In this document: one piece after another, positions 1 to 6,299 of the stretch
How positions within the stretch are numbered: position 1 is the first letter of the stretch
Layout: each line of letters begins with the position of its first letter
NCBI GenBank assembly: GCA_021808665.1
Contig: JAKBBA010000108.1
Location: 1-10,533 of the forward strand
Reading direction: 5' to 3'
DNA: 10,533 nucleotides
Source of the DNA: Actinomycetes bacterium
GTDB taxonomy: Bacteria; Actinomycetota; Acidimicrobiia; Acidimicrobiales; Palsa-688
Notes under the pieces: generated by a model
The model's input: only the letters and a program-made list of their open reading frames with translations
Told to the model about the DNA's origin: nothing
Database searches by the model: none
Program-made: the position numbers and the translations under genes

Positions 1-147
1 GACCGAGGCGGGATCCCAGTGGATCGGGTAAGGGTCACGCAGGAGAGCAGCCATGGTCTTCATCCTCTGCGGGTCGACGTGGGCGACCGTGAGCGACGGG
101 ATCGCCGGAAGGTCGATGGACTCGTCGCGCGAGGCCGGAGCGCTCAA
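1..147 (-). CDS. MaoC-type acyl dehydratase/hydratase, catalytic subunit (5' end of gene only)
   Basis: Only the first 49 codons are in the window; the gene continues past the left edge. The family hydrates or dehydrates enoyl/3-hydroxyacyl thioesters. Residues 37-46 read RDPYPIHWDP, matching the R-specific hydratase motif D-x-N-P-x-H with the catalytic Asp (D38) and His (H43) in place and Tyr where Asn is usual. The preceding helix (MKTMAALL, 29-36) is also typical of MaoC proteins. The TTG start at 147-145 is chosen because a GGAGG sits 8 bases upstream (160-156, minus strand). It overlaps the upstream gene's stop as TTGA, which suggests translational coupling. An in-frame GTG at 162-160 is an alternative but would contain the ribosome site. 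With the gene before it, this would form a heteromeric hydratase like HadAB. The family is well supported; the substrate is unknown. Confidence 0.8.
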   Translation of the reverse strand, partial: MSAPASRDESIDLPAIPSLTVAHVDPQRMKTMAALLRDPYPIHWDPASV

Positions 148-626
148 CGCAGGAACCTCCACCTGGTCGTTACCCGGGCTACGAGCTTGCCGTCGGGGTC
201 GGAAAGCTCGATAGCGAACGCCACGTCGTCGTGGGTCACGGCGCCGTCGGGGGCTCTGAAACGTTCGGCTGAGACGATACCGCCGTCGCCACGGTAGTCG
301 ACGTCCTCGCAGAGGACCCCTAAGAGCTCCCACTCGTAGCTGAGAAGGGTCACCGAGCCGGCCCGGCCCCCTCCGCAAACCGCGAATATCTCGCCGATGG
401 AGGTCGACGCCGCCTGGATCGGAACGTGGAACAACACGACCGGGTGCAGCTGCCGGCCTGTCATCGGCTTGCGCTGGGTGCAGTCGGTGAGAAGCCAGTT
501 CTCCCAGTGCTCGACTCTGCGCTCGCCCCCTGCGAAGCGGTACCCGACGAGCGCGGCGACGTCCTCGTCGCTCGGCATGGCGGGCCGGCCGTCTATCTCG
601 ACGTTAGGTCCTCCGCTCGCTGGCAC
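144..626 (-). CDS. Hotdog-fold MaoC N-terminal/FAS1-like dehydratase subunit, probably non-catalytic
   Basis: A 160-residue protein resembling the N-terminal (substrate-holding) hotdog half of MaoC-type dehydratases. The second half fits best: LLGVLCEDVDYRGDGG (101-116), then G-A-V-T-H-D-D-V-A-F-A-I-E (128-140) and the closing strand TTRWRFLR (153-160). I see no D-x(4)-H catalytic motif, which the overlapping downstream gene does carry. In M. tuberculosis HadAB and HadBC, a non-catalytic hotdog subunit pairs with catalytic HadB; I infer the same division of labour here. The GTG start at 626 follows an in-frame TGA by a few codons, so the N-terminus cannot extend much. ATG codon 17 (578-576) is an alternative start, and neither has a clear ribosome site. 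It is divergent from the P450 gene and may share its control region. The exact substrate is not readable. Confidence 0.7.
   Translation of the reverse strand: MPASGGPNVEIDGRPAMPSDEDVAALVGYRFAGGERRVEHWENWLLTDCTQRKPMTGRQLHPVVLFHVPIQAASTSIGEIFAVCGGGRAGSVTLLSYEWELLGVLCEDVDYRGDGGIVSAERFRAPDGAVTHDDVAFAIELSDPDGKLVARVTTRWRFLR
156..160 (-). promoter_or_regulatory. Ribosome binding site for the MaoC-type gene
   Basis: GGAGG on the minus strand, 8 bases before the TTG at 147-145. It lies inside the last codons of the upstream hotdog gene and is what decides the unusual TTG start. Confidence 0.65.
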
Positions 627-674
627 GTTCTCGACGGTATCTCACCTGCGAGGAACTGGCGACGAAAAAAGCCC

Positions 675-699
675 GACCTTTGACCATCCAAAGGTCAAA
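675..699. promoter_or_regulatory. Nested inverted repeats in the divergent spacer, candidate operator
   Basis: Two overlapping perfect inverted repeats: GACCTTTG (675-682) with CAAAGGTC (689-696), 6-base spacer; and TTTGACC (679-685) with GGTCAAA (693-699), 7-base spacer. A further GGTCA half-site lies at 709-713. The element sits in the 114-bp spacer between the hotdog operon and the P450, about 42 bp upstream of the proposed P450 transcription start. Each arm contains a TTGACC that could also serve as a -35 box. The symmetry fits a dimeric repressor or activator controlling both directions. No regulator gene is in the window. It is not a terminator: it lies between divergent genes and no T-run follows on the plus strand. 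Confidence 0.5.
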
Positions 700-727
700 T
701 ATCTAATCGGTCAGTATGAACCGCGTG

Positions 728-733
728 TATTGT
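728..733 (+). promoter_or_regulatory. -10-like box for the P450 gene (leaderless start)
   Basis: TATTGT fits the actinobacterial TANNNT -10 and lies 7 bases before the P450 ATG at 741. There is no Shine-Dalgarno sequence, so transcription probably begins at or next to the ATG. No convincing -35 is seen at 16-18 bp. Confidence 0.45.
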
Positions 734-740
734 CACGGGC

Positions 741-2018
741 ATGGATGTCGACCTGTTCGCGTCGGCGACGCAAGAAGACTGGTATCCCACCTACCAATAT
801 CTGCGCGACGAGCGCCCGGTATACCGCATCCCCGGCACGGACGACTACGTCATAACCCGCTACGACGACATCATGGCCGTCCTGCGCCACCAGCGGACCT
901 TCCCGACGGGTGCCAGCAAACGCCGTTCCGAAGCGGCCCAGGCCGTCTACGACAGGGGAGGGTGGCAGCGCATGACGCCGCTCGGCACCAACCCTCCCGT
1001 GCACCGCCACTACAGGGCGCTCGTGGATCACTTCTTCACCGGCCCGGGTCTTGAGCGCTGGCGCCCCGTCATAGAGCGCTTCATCGACGAGCAGCTCTCC
1101 ACGTTCGAAAGCGACGGCCACGTCGAGTGGAACTCCCAGTACGCTGTGCCGGTGCCGGTGCGGGTCATCACCCACGTGCTCGGCCTGCCCGAAGCCGACA
1201 TACCAAAGCTCAAAAAGTGGAGCGCCGCGTGGATCCTGCCGTTCGTGCGTCCCCTCCAACCCGACGAGGACGTGTGGGTAGCAGAGCAGGTAGTCGAGAT
1301 GTACGACTACCTCGCCGAGCAGATAGAGACCAAGCGCGCCGAGCCGGGCGACGACGTGATCAGCTACCTAACCCAGGCCGGCTTCACCGGGGACGGCGAG
1401 CCGAGGCCGCTCAGCGACCAGGAGATCATAACGATCGTCGACCACCTCTTCGTCGGCGGCAACGAGACGACCACGTTCGCGATGAGCTCCGCCCTGTGGG
1501 TGATGCTACGCGAGGGCGGATGCTACGAACGACTGCGGGCGGACCTTTCGCTCGTTCCGGCCTTCGTCGAGGAAGTCCTGCGCTTGGAGTCACCGACCCA
1601 GGGACTGTGGCGCGTCGTCGCCGAGGACACCGAGATAGCAGGTGTCCCGGTACCGAAAGGATCCACGGTCCACCTGCGTTACGCTTCGGGCAACCGCGAC
1701 GAGCGCATGTTCGAATGCCCCGCGGAGGTCCGCCTCGACCGTCCGAACTCAAGACGCCACCTTGCTTTCACCCTCGGCGAGCACCAGTGCCCCGGCGCAG
1801 ACCTGAGCCGCCTAGAGCAGGTGCTGACCTTAGACGCAGCCTTGCGAAGACTCCCGGACCTTCGCCTCGCAGCCGGCCGGAACGACTTCAGGCACGTGCC
1901 GATGTTTACGATGCGGGCGCTGAGGGAGTTGCACCTGGAGTTCACCCCTGCCGGTCGGGGACCGTCGAGCACGCCGAGGATGGCGGATCACCAGAGGAGG
2001 GCTGATGAGCAACGATGA
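741..2018 (+). CDS. Cytochrome P450
   Basis: A soluble bacterial P450 monooxygenase of 425 residues, the usual length. Motifs appear in order: PPVHRHYR (85-92, the PPxHxxxR segment after the B helix); I-helix GGNETT (239-244, oxygen-activation acid E242 and T243); K-helix ExxR (E278-R281); GNRD (317-320); and the heme loop FTLGEHQCPG (343-352) with thiolate ligand C350. The loop departs slightly from consensus, with T344 for the usual Gly and P351 for the usual Leu after Cys. It needs a ferredoxin and reductase, and neither is adjacent. The ATG at 741 has no ribosome site but has a -10-like box 7 bases upstream. The stop overlaps the next gene by 14 bp, so the two are co-transcribed. Divergent acyl-hydratase genes hint at a lipid, sterol or acyl substrate, but the CYP family and substrate cannot be assigned by eye. 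Confidence 0.96.
   Translation: MDVDLFASATQEDWYPTYQYLRDERPVYRIPGTDDYVITRYDDIMAVLRHQRTFPTGASKRRSEAAQAVYDRGGWQRMTPLGTNPPVHRHYRALVDHFFTGPGLERWRPVIERFIDEQLSTFESDGHVEWNSQYAVPVPVRVITHVLGLPEADIPKLKKWSAAWILPFVRPLQPDEDVWVAEQVVEMYDYLAEQIETKRAEPGDDVISYLTQAGFTGDGEPRPLSDQEIITIVDHLFVGGNETTTFAMSSALWVMLREGGCYERLRADLSLVPAFVEEVLRLESPTQGLWRVVAEDTEIAGVPVPKGSTVHLRYASGNRDERMFECPAEVRLDRPNSRRHLAFTLGEHQCPGADLSRLEQVLTLDAALRRLPDLRLAAGRNDFRHVPMFTMRALRELHLEFTPAGRGPSSTPRMADHQRRADEQR
1993..2000 (+). promoter_or_regulatory. Ribosome binding site for the PEP-utiliser-like gene
   Basis: AGAGGAGG ends 4 bases before the ATG at 2005 and lies inside the P450 coding region. The spacing is a little short, but the match is strong, and the ATG is the only nearby start in that frame. 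Confidence 0.7.
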
Positions 2019-3738
2019 GGTCTGGTTCTGCGACTCTACGGTGGGGGAGCGCTTCCCTGCGTGGACGCGAGGTAACGCAGCCGACGTGTTCCCCGAGCCG
2101 TTCAGCCCCCTCGGGCTCAGCCTGGTCATACGCCAGGGGATGTGCCTGGGACTGCGCGACGCGTACATAGCCATCGGCGCTCTCGACTGGGGCGAATACG
2201 AAGACCCGCACCGCCCGGAGCTTTGGAAGTCCTTCGGCGGTTACCTGTACAACCCGCTGTCGATGACCCGGATCCTCGGAGCGCGAATGCCAGGTGCGTC
2301 CCCCGAGCTGATCGACCGCGCTTTCTTCGACGAACGCGACGAGGTACCCCCCTACGAGCACCAGGATTGGCATGACTCCCCGAAGCACGCGGACAAGCTC
2401 GCAAAGTCGATGCAGTGGGCGATGTCCACCACATCCCTCCCCGACCTGGACGCCGACAGGGAAGTGGCCCGAACCCTTCGGGACACCCGGCCGGATCTGG
2501 GGGCCTTGACCGACTCGGCGTTGCACGCCCGGGCCCGGGCGATGATGCCCTACGTCGCGCAGACCTTCGAGAACGCGATGATCGTTTCTGCCCTGGCGTC
2601 GCTGGGCACGGGCGCTCTCGGTGCTATCAGCGACGAGATCGGAGATCCCACGCTGGCCATCCGCCTCCTGGCCGGCATCGAGGTCGACTCGGCGGCACCG
2701 GCGCACGCCTTGTGGTCGCTCAGTCGGCGGATCCGCCGTTCACCCGAACTTACCGCCCCCTTCGAAGCCGACCCGAGCTGTGCGCTGGAAGTTTTCGGCG
2801 CCTCCGACGACCGGGACGCCAGCGAATTTCTGGAGCGGTTCGCGTCGTTCCTCCACGACCACGGGTCGCGCGGCCCGAACGAGTACGACCTGCGCGCCCC
2901 GTCGTGGGAGGCGAACCCCAAGGCCGCTCTAGCCGCTTTGGATCTGATGCGCCGCACCGACGACGCGCAGGCGCCGGCGTTGCGCGCGGGGGTTGCGCTC
3001 GCAGAGAGGGACCGGGCCGCGTCGCAGATCCGTTCGAGCCTCGCCGGCTCGCCGGATGCGTCAGCGACCTTCGAGGCTGCTCTAAAGTCAGCTCAGGTGT
3101 TCCTCGCCGGGCGCGAGCGCGCCAAGACGAACGTGGTGAGGGTGATAAACGAGGCGCGCATGGCCCTCTACGAGTACGCCAGGCGAATGGTCGAACGCGG
3201 AGCGATCGACGAAGTAGAGCAACTTTTCATGGTCGTCGACGACGAGCTCGACGAGCTGAGGGCCGACCCGTGGTCGCTGAAAGATACGATCGCCTCCCGC
3301 TGGTCGCAGTACCGGAGGTTGTTCGACTACGAACCGGTGTTCGTGGTCAACCGGCGGGTGCCTTCGATTAGCGAGATGAAGCCACGTGCAACCCGGGGTC
3401 AGGCGCAAGCCGGCGCGGGGAGCGTTCTCAGCGGTGCGGCGGGCTCGGGTGGGCGGGCCACCGGCCGGGCGCGGATCGTCCTCGACCCGACAGATTCATC
3501 GGGCCTCGAACCGGGGGACGTGCTGGTAGCCCCCCAGACCGACCCGGCCTGGGTGCCGCTAATGGTGCCCGCAGCCGCAGTGGTCGTCAACACAGGGGCG
3601 CAGGGCAGTCACGCCATGATCGTCTCCCGGGAGCTGGGCATCCCCTGCGTCGTGTCGGTCGCCGATGCGACCGGGCTCATCGCAGACGGCGCCATGGTCA
3701 CCGTCGACGGGACCGCAGGCACGGTCACCGTGCACTGA
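2005..3738 (+). CDS. PEP-utilising enzyme mobile-domain protein, rifampin-phosphotransferase-like without the ATP-grasp domain
   Basis: The C-terminus (about 483-577) is the swivelling phospho-histidine domain of the PEP synthase/PPDK family: TGRARIVLDP (486-495), the GDVLVAPQTDPAWVPL stretch (504-519), and GAQGSHAMIVSRELGIP (531-547) with phospho-acceptor H536. Residues about 25-450 resemble the substrate-binding middle domain of rifampin phosphotransferase, including FPEPFSPLG (29-37) near the start and HGSRGPNEYDLRAPSW (286-301). Rifampin phosphotransferase has an N-terminal ATP-grasp domain of roughly 320 residues that charges the His. Here the protein begins where that domain would end, and the sequence upstream is the P450. 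A split arrangement is known: phenylphosphate synthase of Thauera has the His and ATP-binding parts on separate subunits. It may therefore need an ATP-grasp partner encoded elsewhere, or be a non-phosphorylating derivative. The 14-bp overlap with the P450 argues for linked function. The substrate is unknown. Confidence 0.88.
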   Translation: MSNDEVWFCDSTVGERFPAWTRGNAADVFPEPFSPLGLSLVIRQGMCLGLRDAYIAIGALDWGEYEDPHRPELWKSFGGYLYNPLSMTRILGARMPGASPELIDRAFFDERDEVPPYEHQDWHDSPKHADKLAKSMQWAMSTTSLPDLDADREVARTLRDTRPDLGALTDSALHARARAMMPYVAQTFENAMIVSALASLGTGALGAISDEIGDPTLAIRLLAGIEVDSAAPAHALWSLSRRIRRSPELTAPFEADPSCALEVFGASDDRDASEFLERFASFLHDHGSRGPNEYDLRAPSWEANPKAALAALDLMRRTDDAQAPALRAGVALAERDRAASQIRSSLAGSPDASATFEAALKSAQVFLAGRERAKTNVVRVINEARMALYEYARRMVERGAIDEVEQLFMVVDDELDELRADPWSLKDTIASRWSQYRRLFDYEPVFVVNRRVPSISEMKPRATRGQAQAGAGSVLSGAAGSGGRATGRARIVLDPTDSSGLEPGDVLVAPQTDPAWVPLMVPAAAVVVNTGAQGSHAMIVSRELGIPCVVSVADATGLIADGAMVTVDGTAGTVTVH

Positions 3739-3771
3739 ACTGCCGGCCGGCTAGCCTCAGCCTGCCTACGG

Positions 3772-4218
3772 TCAGTCCCGTCGGGAAGCCACGAGAACCG
3801 GGATACGGCGCTCGGTCTTGGTCTGATACTCGGCATACGGGGGGAAAGCGGCAACCGCCCGCTCCCACCAGGCCTGCCTCTCGTCGCCTTCCACTTCTCG
3901 TACGACTGCGTCGAAAGGCTCGGGGCCGTCTTGGATCATGCACGCCTCGGGGTCGGCCACCAAGTTGTGATACCACTCCGGATGGTTCGCCGAGCCGCCC
4001 TTCGACGCCACGAGGGCGTACTGTCCCTCGTGCTCGACCCGCATCAAAGCGAACTTGCGGATCTTGCCGGTCTTGTTCCCGCGGGTGGTGACGATGATGA
4101 CCGGCAAGCCGGTGTCGCGAAGCGTGTTGGCCTCCCGGCCTCCGGATCGCTCGTAGGCCTCCACTTGGTCACGGACCCATTCGGACGGACTCGGGACGTA
4201 CTCTCCTGTGAGTGCCAT
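3772..4218 (-). CDS. Deazaflavin (F420)-dependent nitroreductase-family protein (Ddn-like)
   Basis: A 148-residue single-domain split-beta-barrel protein of the Ddn/F420-dependent quinone reductase family. The family uses reduced coenzyme F420 as hydride donor to quinones or other electrophiles at the membrane or in the cytoplasm. Family marks are PVIIVTTRGNKTGKIRKFAL (39-58; the basic TTRGxKTGxxR segment contacts the F420 phosphates) and VASKGGSANHPEWYHNLVAD (70-89). The length is normal. The ATG at 4218 is preferred over a TTG 11 codons upstream, because a TATGAT box lies exactly 6 bases before it and no ribosome site is present. The gene converges on the PEP-utiliser-like gene with a 33-bp gap and diverges from the transporter. 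Its substrate cannot be inferred from neighbours. Confidence 0.9.
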   Translation of the reverse strand: MALTGEYVPSPSEWVRDQVEAYERSGGREANTLRDTGLPVIIVTTRGNKTGKIRKFALMRVEHEGQYALVASKGGSANHPEWYHNLVADPEACMIQDGPEPFDAVVREVEGDERQAWWERAVAAFPPYAEYQTKTERRIPVLVASRRD

Positions 4219-4224
4219 GACCCA

Positions 4225-4230
4225 ATCATA
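4225..4230 (-). promoter_or_regulatory. -10 box of the Ddn-like gene (leaderless)
   Basis: TATGAT on the minus strand, five of six matches to TATAAT, followed by six bases and then the ATG at 4218. That places the transcription start at the A of the start codon. Only a poor -35 (TTGTCG at 4251-4246, 15-bp spacing) is visible. Confidence 0.55.
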
Positions 4231-4253
4231 GCTGCGAGTGCCGTCCGACAACG

Positions 4254-4290
4254 CCCGGGGGTGCCTTACCAGAGTCGCCCCGGGGGTGCC
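4254..4290. repeat. Pair of 12-bp direct repeats in the Ddn/transporter spacer
   Basis: CCCGGGGGTGCC occurs at 4254-4265 and again at 4279-4290, 25 bp apart. The copies sit in the divergent spacer, upstream of the Ddn-like promoter on one side and of the transporter promoter on the other. They could be paired protein-binding sites or chance GC-rich repetition. Confidence 0.45.
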
Positions 4291-4303
4291 CTGCGATAAG
4301 GGC

Positions 4304-4323
4304 GTTAGCGGGGGTTAACGGGG
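4304..4323 (+). repeat. Tandem 10-bp repeat in the -35 region of the transporter gene
   Basis: GTTAGCGGGG (4304-4313) is followed directly by GTTAACGGGG (4314-4323), differing at one base. A 10-bp period places both copies on the same DNA face, as in tandem activator sites. The pair overlaps where a -35 for the -10 at 4334-4339 would lie. Confidence 0.45.
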
Positions 4324-4333
4324 CGACGGGACT

Positions 4334-4339
4334 TAAGAT
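4334..4339 (+). promoter_or_regulatory. -10 box of the EamA transporter gene (leaderless)
   Basis: TAAGAT followed by 7 bases and the GTG at 4347. There is no ribosome site between, which is consistent with a leaderless message starting at the GTG. Confidence 0.5.
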
Positions 4340-4346
4340 AGGCCGG

Positions 4347-5237
4347 GTGGCGACGGCGAAGCGATCAGCCGGCCTGCTGGGTCCAGCCAATGCGAAGGTG
4401 CTCGGCGGCGGGGCTTTCGCCCAGGTCCTCGTCGGGGCTGGGGTGGCCGCCTCGGCGACGCTCCTGCGGGGGCCCTACCTAGCCGGTGAAGGCATCCGCT
4501 ACGCCGCGGCTTCGGCCGTGCTGACCGGCCTGGGCGCTGCGACCGGGCAGCGACTGCGGCTCCCGAGGGGTGTCGAGTGGCTCTGGCTCGTCGGGGTCGC
4601 GGCCCTCGGTCTGGTCGTGTTCAACGTGGCGCTGGTCCGAGGCTCGGCCAGCGCGGCTCCCGCCGCTTTGGGAGTAGCGGTAGCGTGCGTCCCCCCGGTG
4701 CTGTCGCTTGCCGGTCCGTTGATGGAGAGGCACGCCCCGTCTCCGAGGATCGTGATCGCAGCCGTCGCGGTCACCGCAGGATCGGTAGCCGTCGTTGGTC
4801 TCGGGCACACAAGCCTCGCAGGTGCCGGCTGGGCGGTGGTCGTCTTCGCCTGCGAGGTAGCATTCACCCTTCTGGCTGTTCCCGTCCTTGGTCGGCACCG
4901 GGCGTGGGGAGTGTCGGTCCACGCCACGTGGATGGGAGCTGTAGGTTTCGGGGTTCTCGGGCTCGTGTTCGAAGGCCCTTCAGGTTTCACGATGCAAAGT
5001 GGCGCGGACTGGGCTGCGATCGCCTACCTCGCAGCGGGTACCACGGTGACGGCCTTCCTGCTTTGGTACTCGTGCGTCTCACGGATCGGTGCTGCAAGAG
5101 CCGGCCTGCTCACCGGCATGGCACCCGTCGCCGCCGCTGTCACAGGGGTGATCCTCGGGGGACCCGCGCCCAGCGCCAGCGTCGTCGCCGGGATCGTCGT
5201 GGTCGTCGGGGGCTTGGCGTTCGGGTTCGCCAGATAG
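4347..5237 (+). CDS. EamA/DMT-family transporter, ten membrane segments
   Basis: A 296-residue, strongly hydrophobic protein. About ten membrane segments are readable, near 22-40, 48-66, 78-96, 103-124, 134-151, 157-178, 190-208, 222-242, 249-270 and 277-294. They form the two five-helix EamA repeats typical of drug/metabolite exporters, whose members export amino acids, metabolites or drugs. The second repeat ends with the characteristic GMAPVAAAVTGVILGG segment (257-272). The GTG start is supported by the -10 box 7 bases upstream and by the downstream hydrophobic core. The first 17 residues are a short basic cytoplasmic tail. The gene ends 14 bp before the convergent renalase-like gene, with no terminator hairpin seen. 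The substrate cannot be read from sequence. Confidence 0.9.
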   Translation: MATAKRSAGLLGPANAKVLGGGAFAQVLVGAGVAASATLLRGPYLAGEGIRYAAASAVLTGLGAATGQRLRLPRGVEWLWLVGVAALGLVVFNVALVRGSASAAPAALGVAVACVPPVLSLAGPLMERHAPSPRIVIAAVAVTAGSVAVVGLGHTSLAGAGWAVVVFACEVAFTLLAVPVLGRHRAWGVSVHATWMGAVGFGVLGLVFEGPSGFTMQSGADWAAIAYLAAGTTVTAFLLWYSCVSRIGAARAGLLTGMAPVAAAVTGVILGGPAPSASVVAGIVVVVGGLAFGFAR

Positions 5238-5251
5238 CCGTCCCGAAGGAG

Positions 5252-6247
5252 CTAGAGGAGTCTACGGAGGACCTCGTCGGCCGCCGCCCACCCCGACAGC
5301 ACGGCGCCTTCGACTTTCGCCTCCCCGAAAGCGTCGCCGGCGGCTACGACCGGCCGGGATGTGTCGGCCAACATCAAGCAGCGTCGCTCGTAGGACAGCA
5401 GCGGGGTCGCGTAACGCCATCTCTGCAACTCGACGGTCGCCGCCTCCGAGGCGCCAGGGCCGAGAAGCTCCCTACTGGTGATCCCGCCGAGATAAGGCTC
5501 GACCGAGTCGAGCATGACGGCGAGGACCTCCGCGTCGGGTCGATCCCACATCGCAGCGGACCAGTCCCCCCGGCCGTGGACGGTGAGCGCCGGGACCGCC
5601 GAGACGCCCTTGGCTTGATTGTCGGCCACCCACGACACGGGGCCGTCGTCGATCTTCAGCCCCCCGGGCGACGGCAGGCTGGCCGGTCCGGGAAGCGCTA
5701 CCAAGGCGGCCATCGCGGGCTCGTAACGCAGAGCTGTCAACTCGTCCAGGGCGTCACGGTCGACGCTCGCTCCTGACAGGAGGTCAGCGCTTTGAGGTGC
5801 TGGCGGGTTCAATATGACAGCGTCGAACGGGCCGAACGTCCCCGGTTCGGATTCCACCAGCCAGCCGTCGGGGTGCTCGACTATTTTCGACACCCGCGAC
5901 GAGGTGAAAACGTCCAGTCCGGCCGCCAGGTCTTTAGCCAAGGCTGTCATGCCTTCGCGTCCGGCGTAGCGCGGGTGGCCGTCAGGGGCGCCAGCGAAAC
6001 CCCGGCACCATTCGTAAGCGACTTCCCTTGACACCCACAAGCGGGTCAGAGCGTCGAAGGAAGGGCTGCGCGTAGTGAAGAACTGGGCGCCGTGGTCGAT
6101 CCGGGCTTTACCCACCCGCCTGGTCGCCAAACGGCCGCCCACCCCCCTGGCCTTGTCGAACACGCTGACCGCCACCCCCGAGTCGGATATCCTCCTTGCG
6201 GCGGCGAGTCCTGCCGCTCCGGCTCCTACGACGGCGACACGCGGCAC
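5252..6247 (-). CDS. Renalase-like NAD(P)/FAD-dependent oxidoreductase
   Basis: A 331-residue flavoprotein of the amine-oxidase/renalase group. The N-terminal Rossmann motif GAGAAG (8-13) starts almost at residue 1. It is followed by acidic D31 at the end of the second strand, RGVGGRLATRR (34-44) and DHGAQFFT (51-58), the signature arrangement of renalase-like proteins. The C-terminal FAD motif is AAGDAFGEAKVEGAVLSG (about 302-319). Bacterial renalases oxidise isomeric dihydro-NAD(P) by-products back to usable cofactor; that role is plausible here but not proven. The GTG at 6247 is preferred over a start 27 codons upstream (6328), which would run into aspS and put a non-homologous tail before the nucleotide-binding strand. 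A TACCAT box lies 8 bases before the GTG. Confidence 0.88.
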   Translation of the reverse strand: MPRVAVVGAGAAGLAAARRISDSGVAVSVFDKARGVGGRLATRRVGKARIDHGAQFFTTRSPSFDALTRLWVSREVAYEWCRGFAGAPDGHPRYAGREGMTALAKDLAAGLDVFTSSRVSKIVEHPDGWLVESEPGTFGPFDAVILNPPAPQSADLLSGASVDRDALDELTALRYEPAMAALVALPGPASLPSPGGLKIDDGPVSWVADNQAKGVSAVPALTVHGRGDWSAAMWDRPDAEVLAVMLDSVEPYLGGITSRELLGPGASEAATVELQRWRYATPLLSYERRCLMLADTSRPVVAAGDAFGEAKVEGAVLSGWAAADEVLRRLL

Positions 6248-6255
6248 GGCGAGCG

Positions 6256-6261
6256 ATGGTA
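6256..6261 (-). promoter_or_regulatory. -10-like box of the renalase-like gene
   Basis: TACCAT on the minus strand, 8 bases before the GTG at 6247. The same hexamer precedes the CutA1 gene in this window. There is no ribosome site, so the message is probably leaderless or nearly so. Confidence 0.4.
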
Positions 6262-6283
6262 GTACGCCGCGGGCCAGGGCCGG

Positions 6284-6289
6284 TAGCCT
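6284..6289 (+). promoter_or_regulatory. Possible -10 box of aspS
   Basis: TAGCCT fits TANNNT and lies 10 bases before the aspS ATG at 6300, implying a leader of only a few bases. No Shine-Dalgarno sequence is present. It is the weakest of the promoter calls. Confidence 0.3.
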
Positions 6290-6299
6290 CGACACCGAT

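Noticed and set aside
1127..3371. Several open frames inside the P450 and PEP-utiliser-like genes on both strands (e.g. 1127-2005 +, 2415-3371 +, 1942-2706 -)
   Set aside because: Low-complexity Arg-rich or antisense translations overlapping genes with clear family motifs.
3742..3751. Self-complementary GCCGGCCGGC between convergent genes
   Set aside because: Too short to leave a loop as a terminator and no T-run follows; common by chance in GC-rich DNA.
4288..4303. Short stem GCCCT-loop-AGGGC in the Ddn/transporter spacer
   Set aside because: Five base pairs with no T-run and placed upstream of divergent genes; not a credible terminator or riboswitch.
4577..5776. Long plus-strand open frame of 399 codons across the transporter and renalase-like genes
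   Set aside because: Arg/Gly-rich out-of-frame translation of two convincing genes, with no recognisable domain; typical of GC-rich shadow frames.
6075..6299. Open upstream extension of aspS by 75 codons
   Set aside because: It is antisense to the renalase-like gene's Rossmann region, has no AspRS similarity, and the OB fold begins just after the ATG at 6300.
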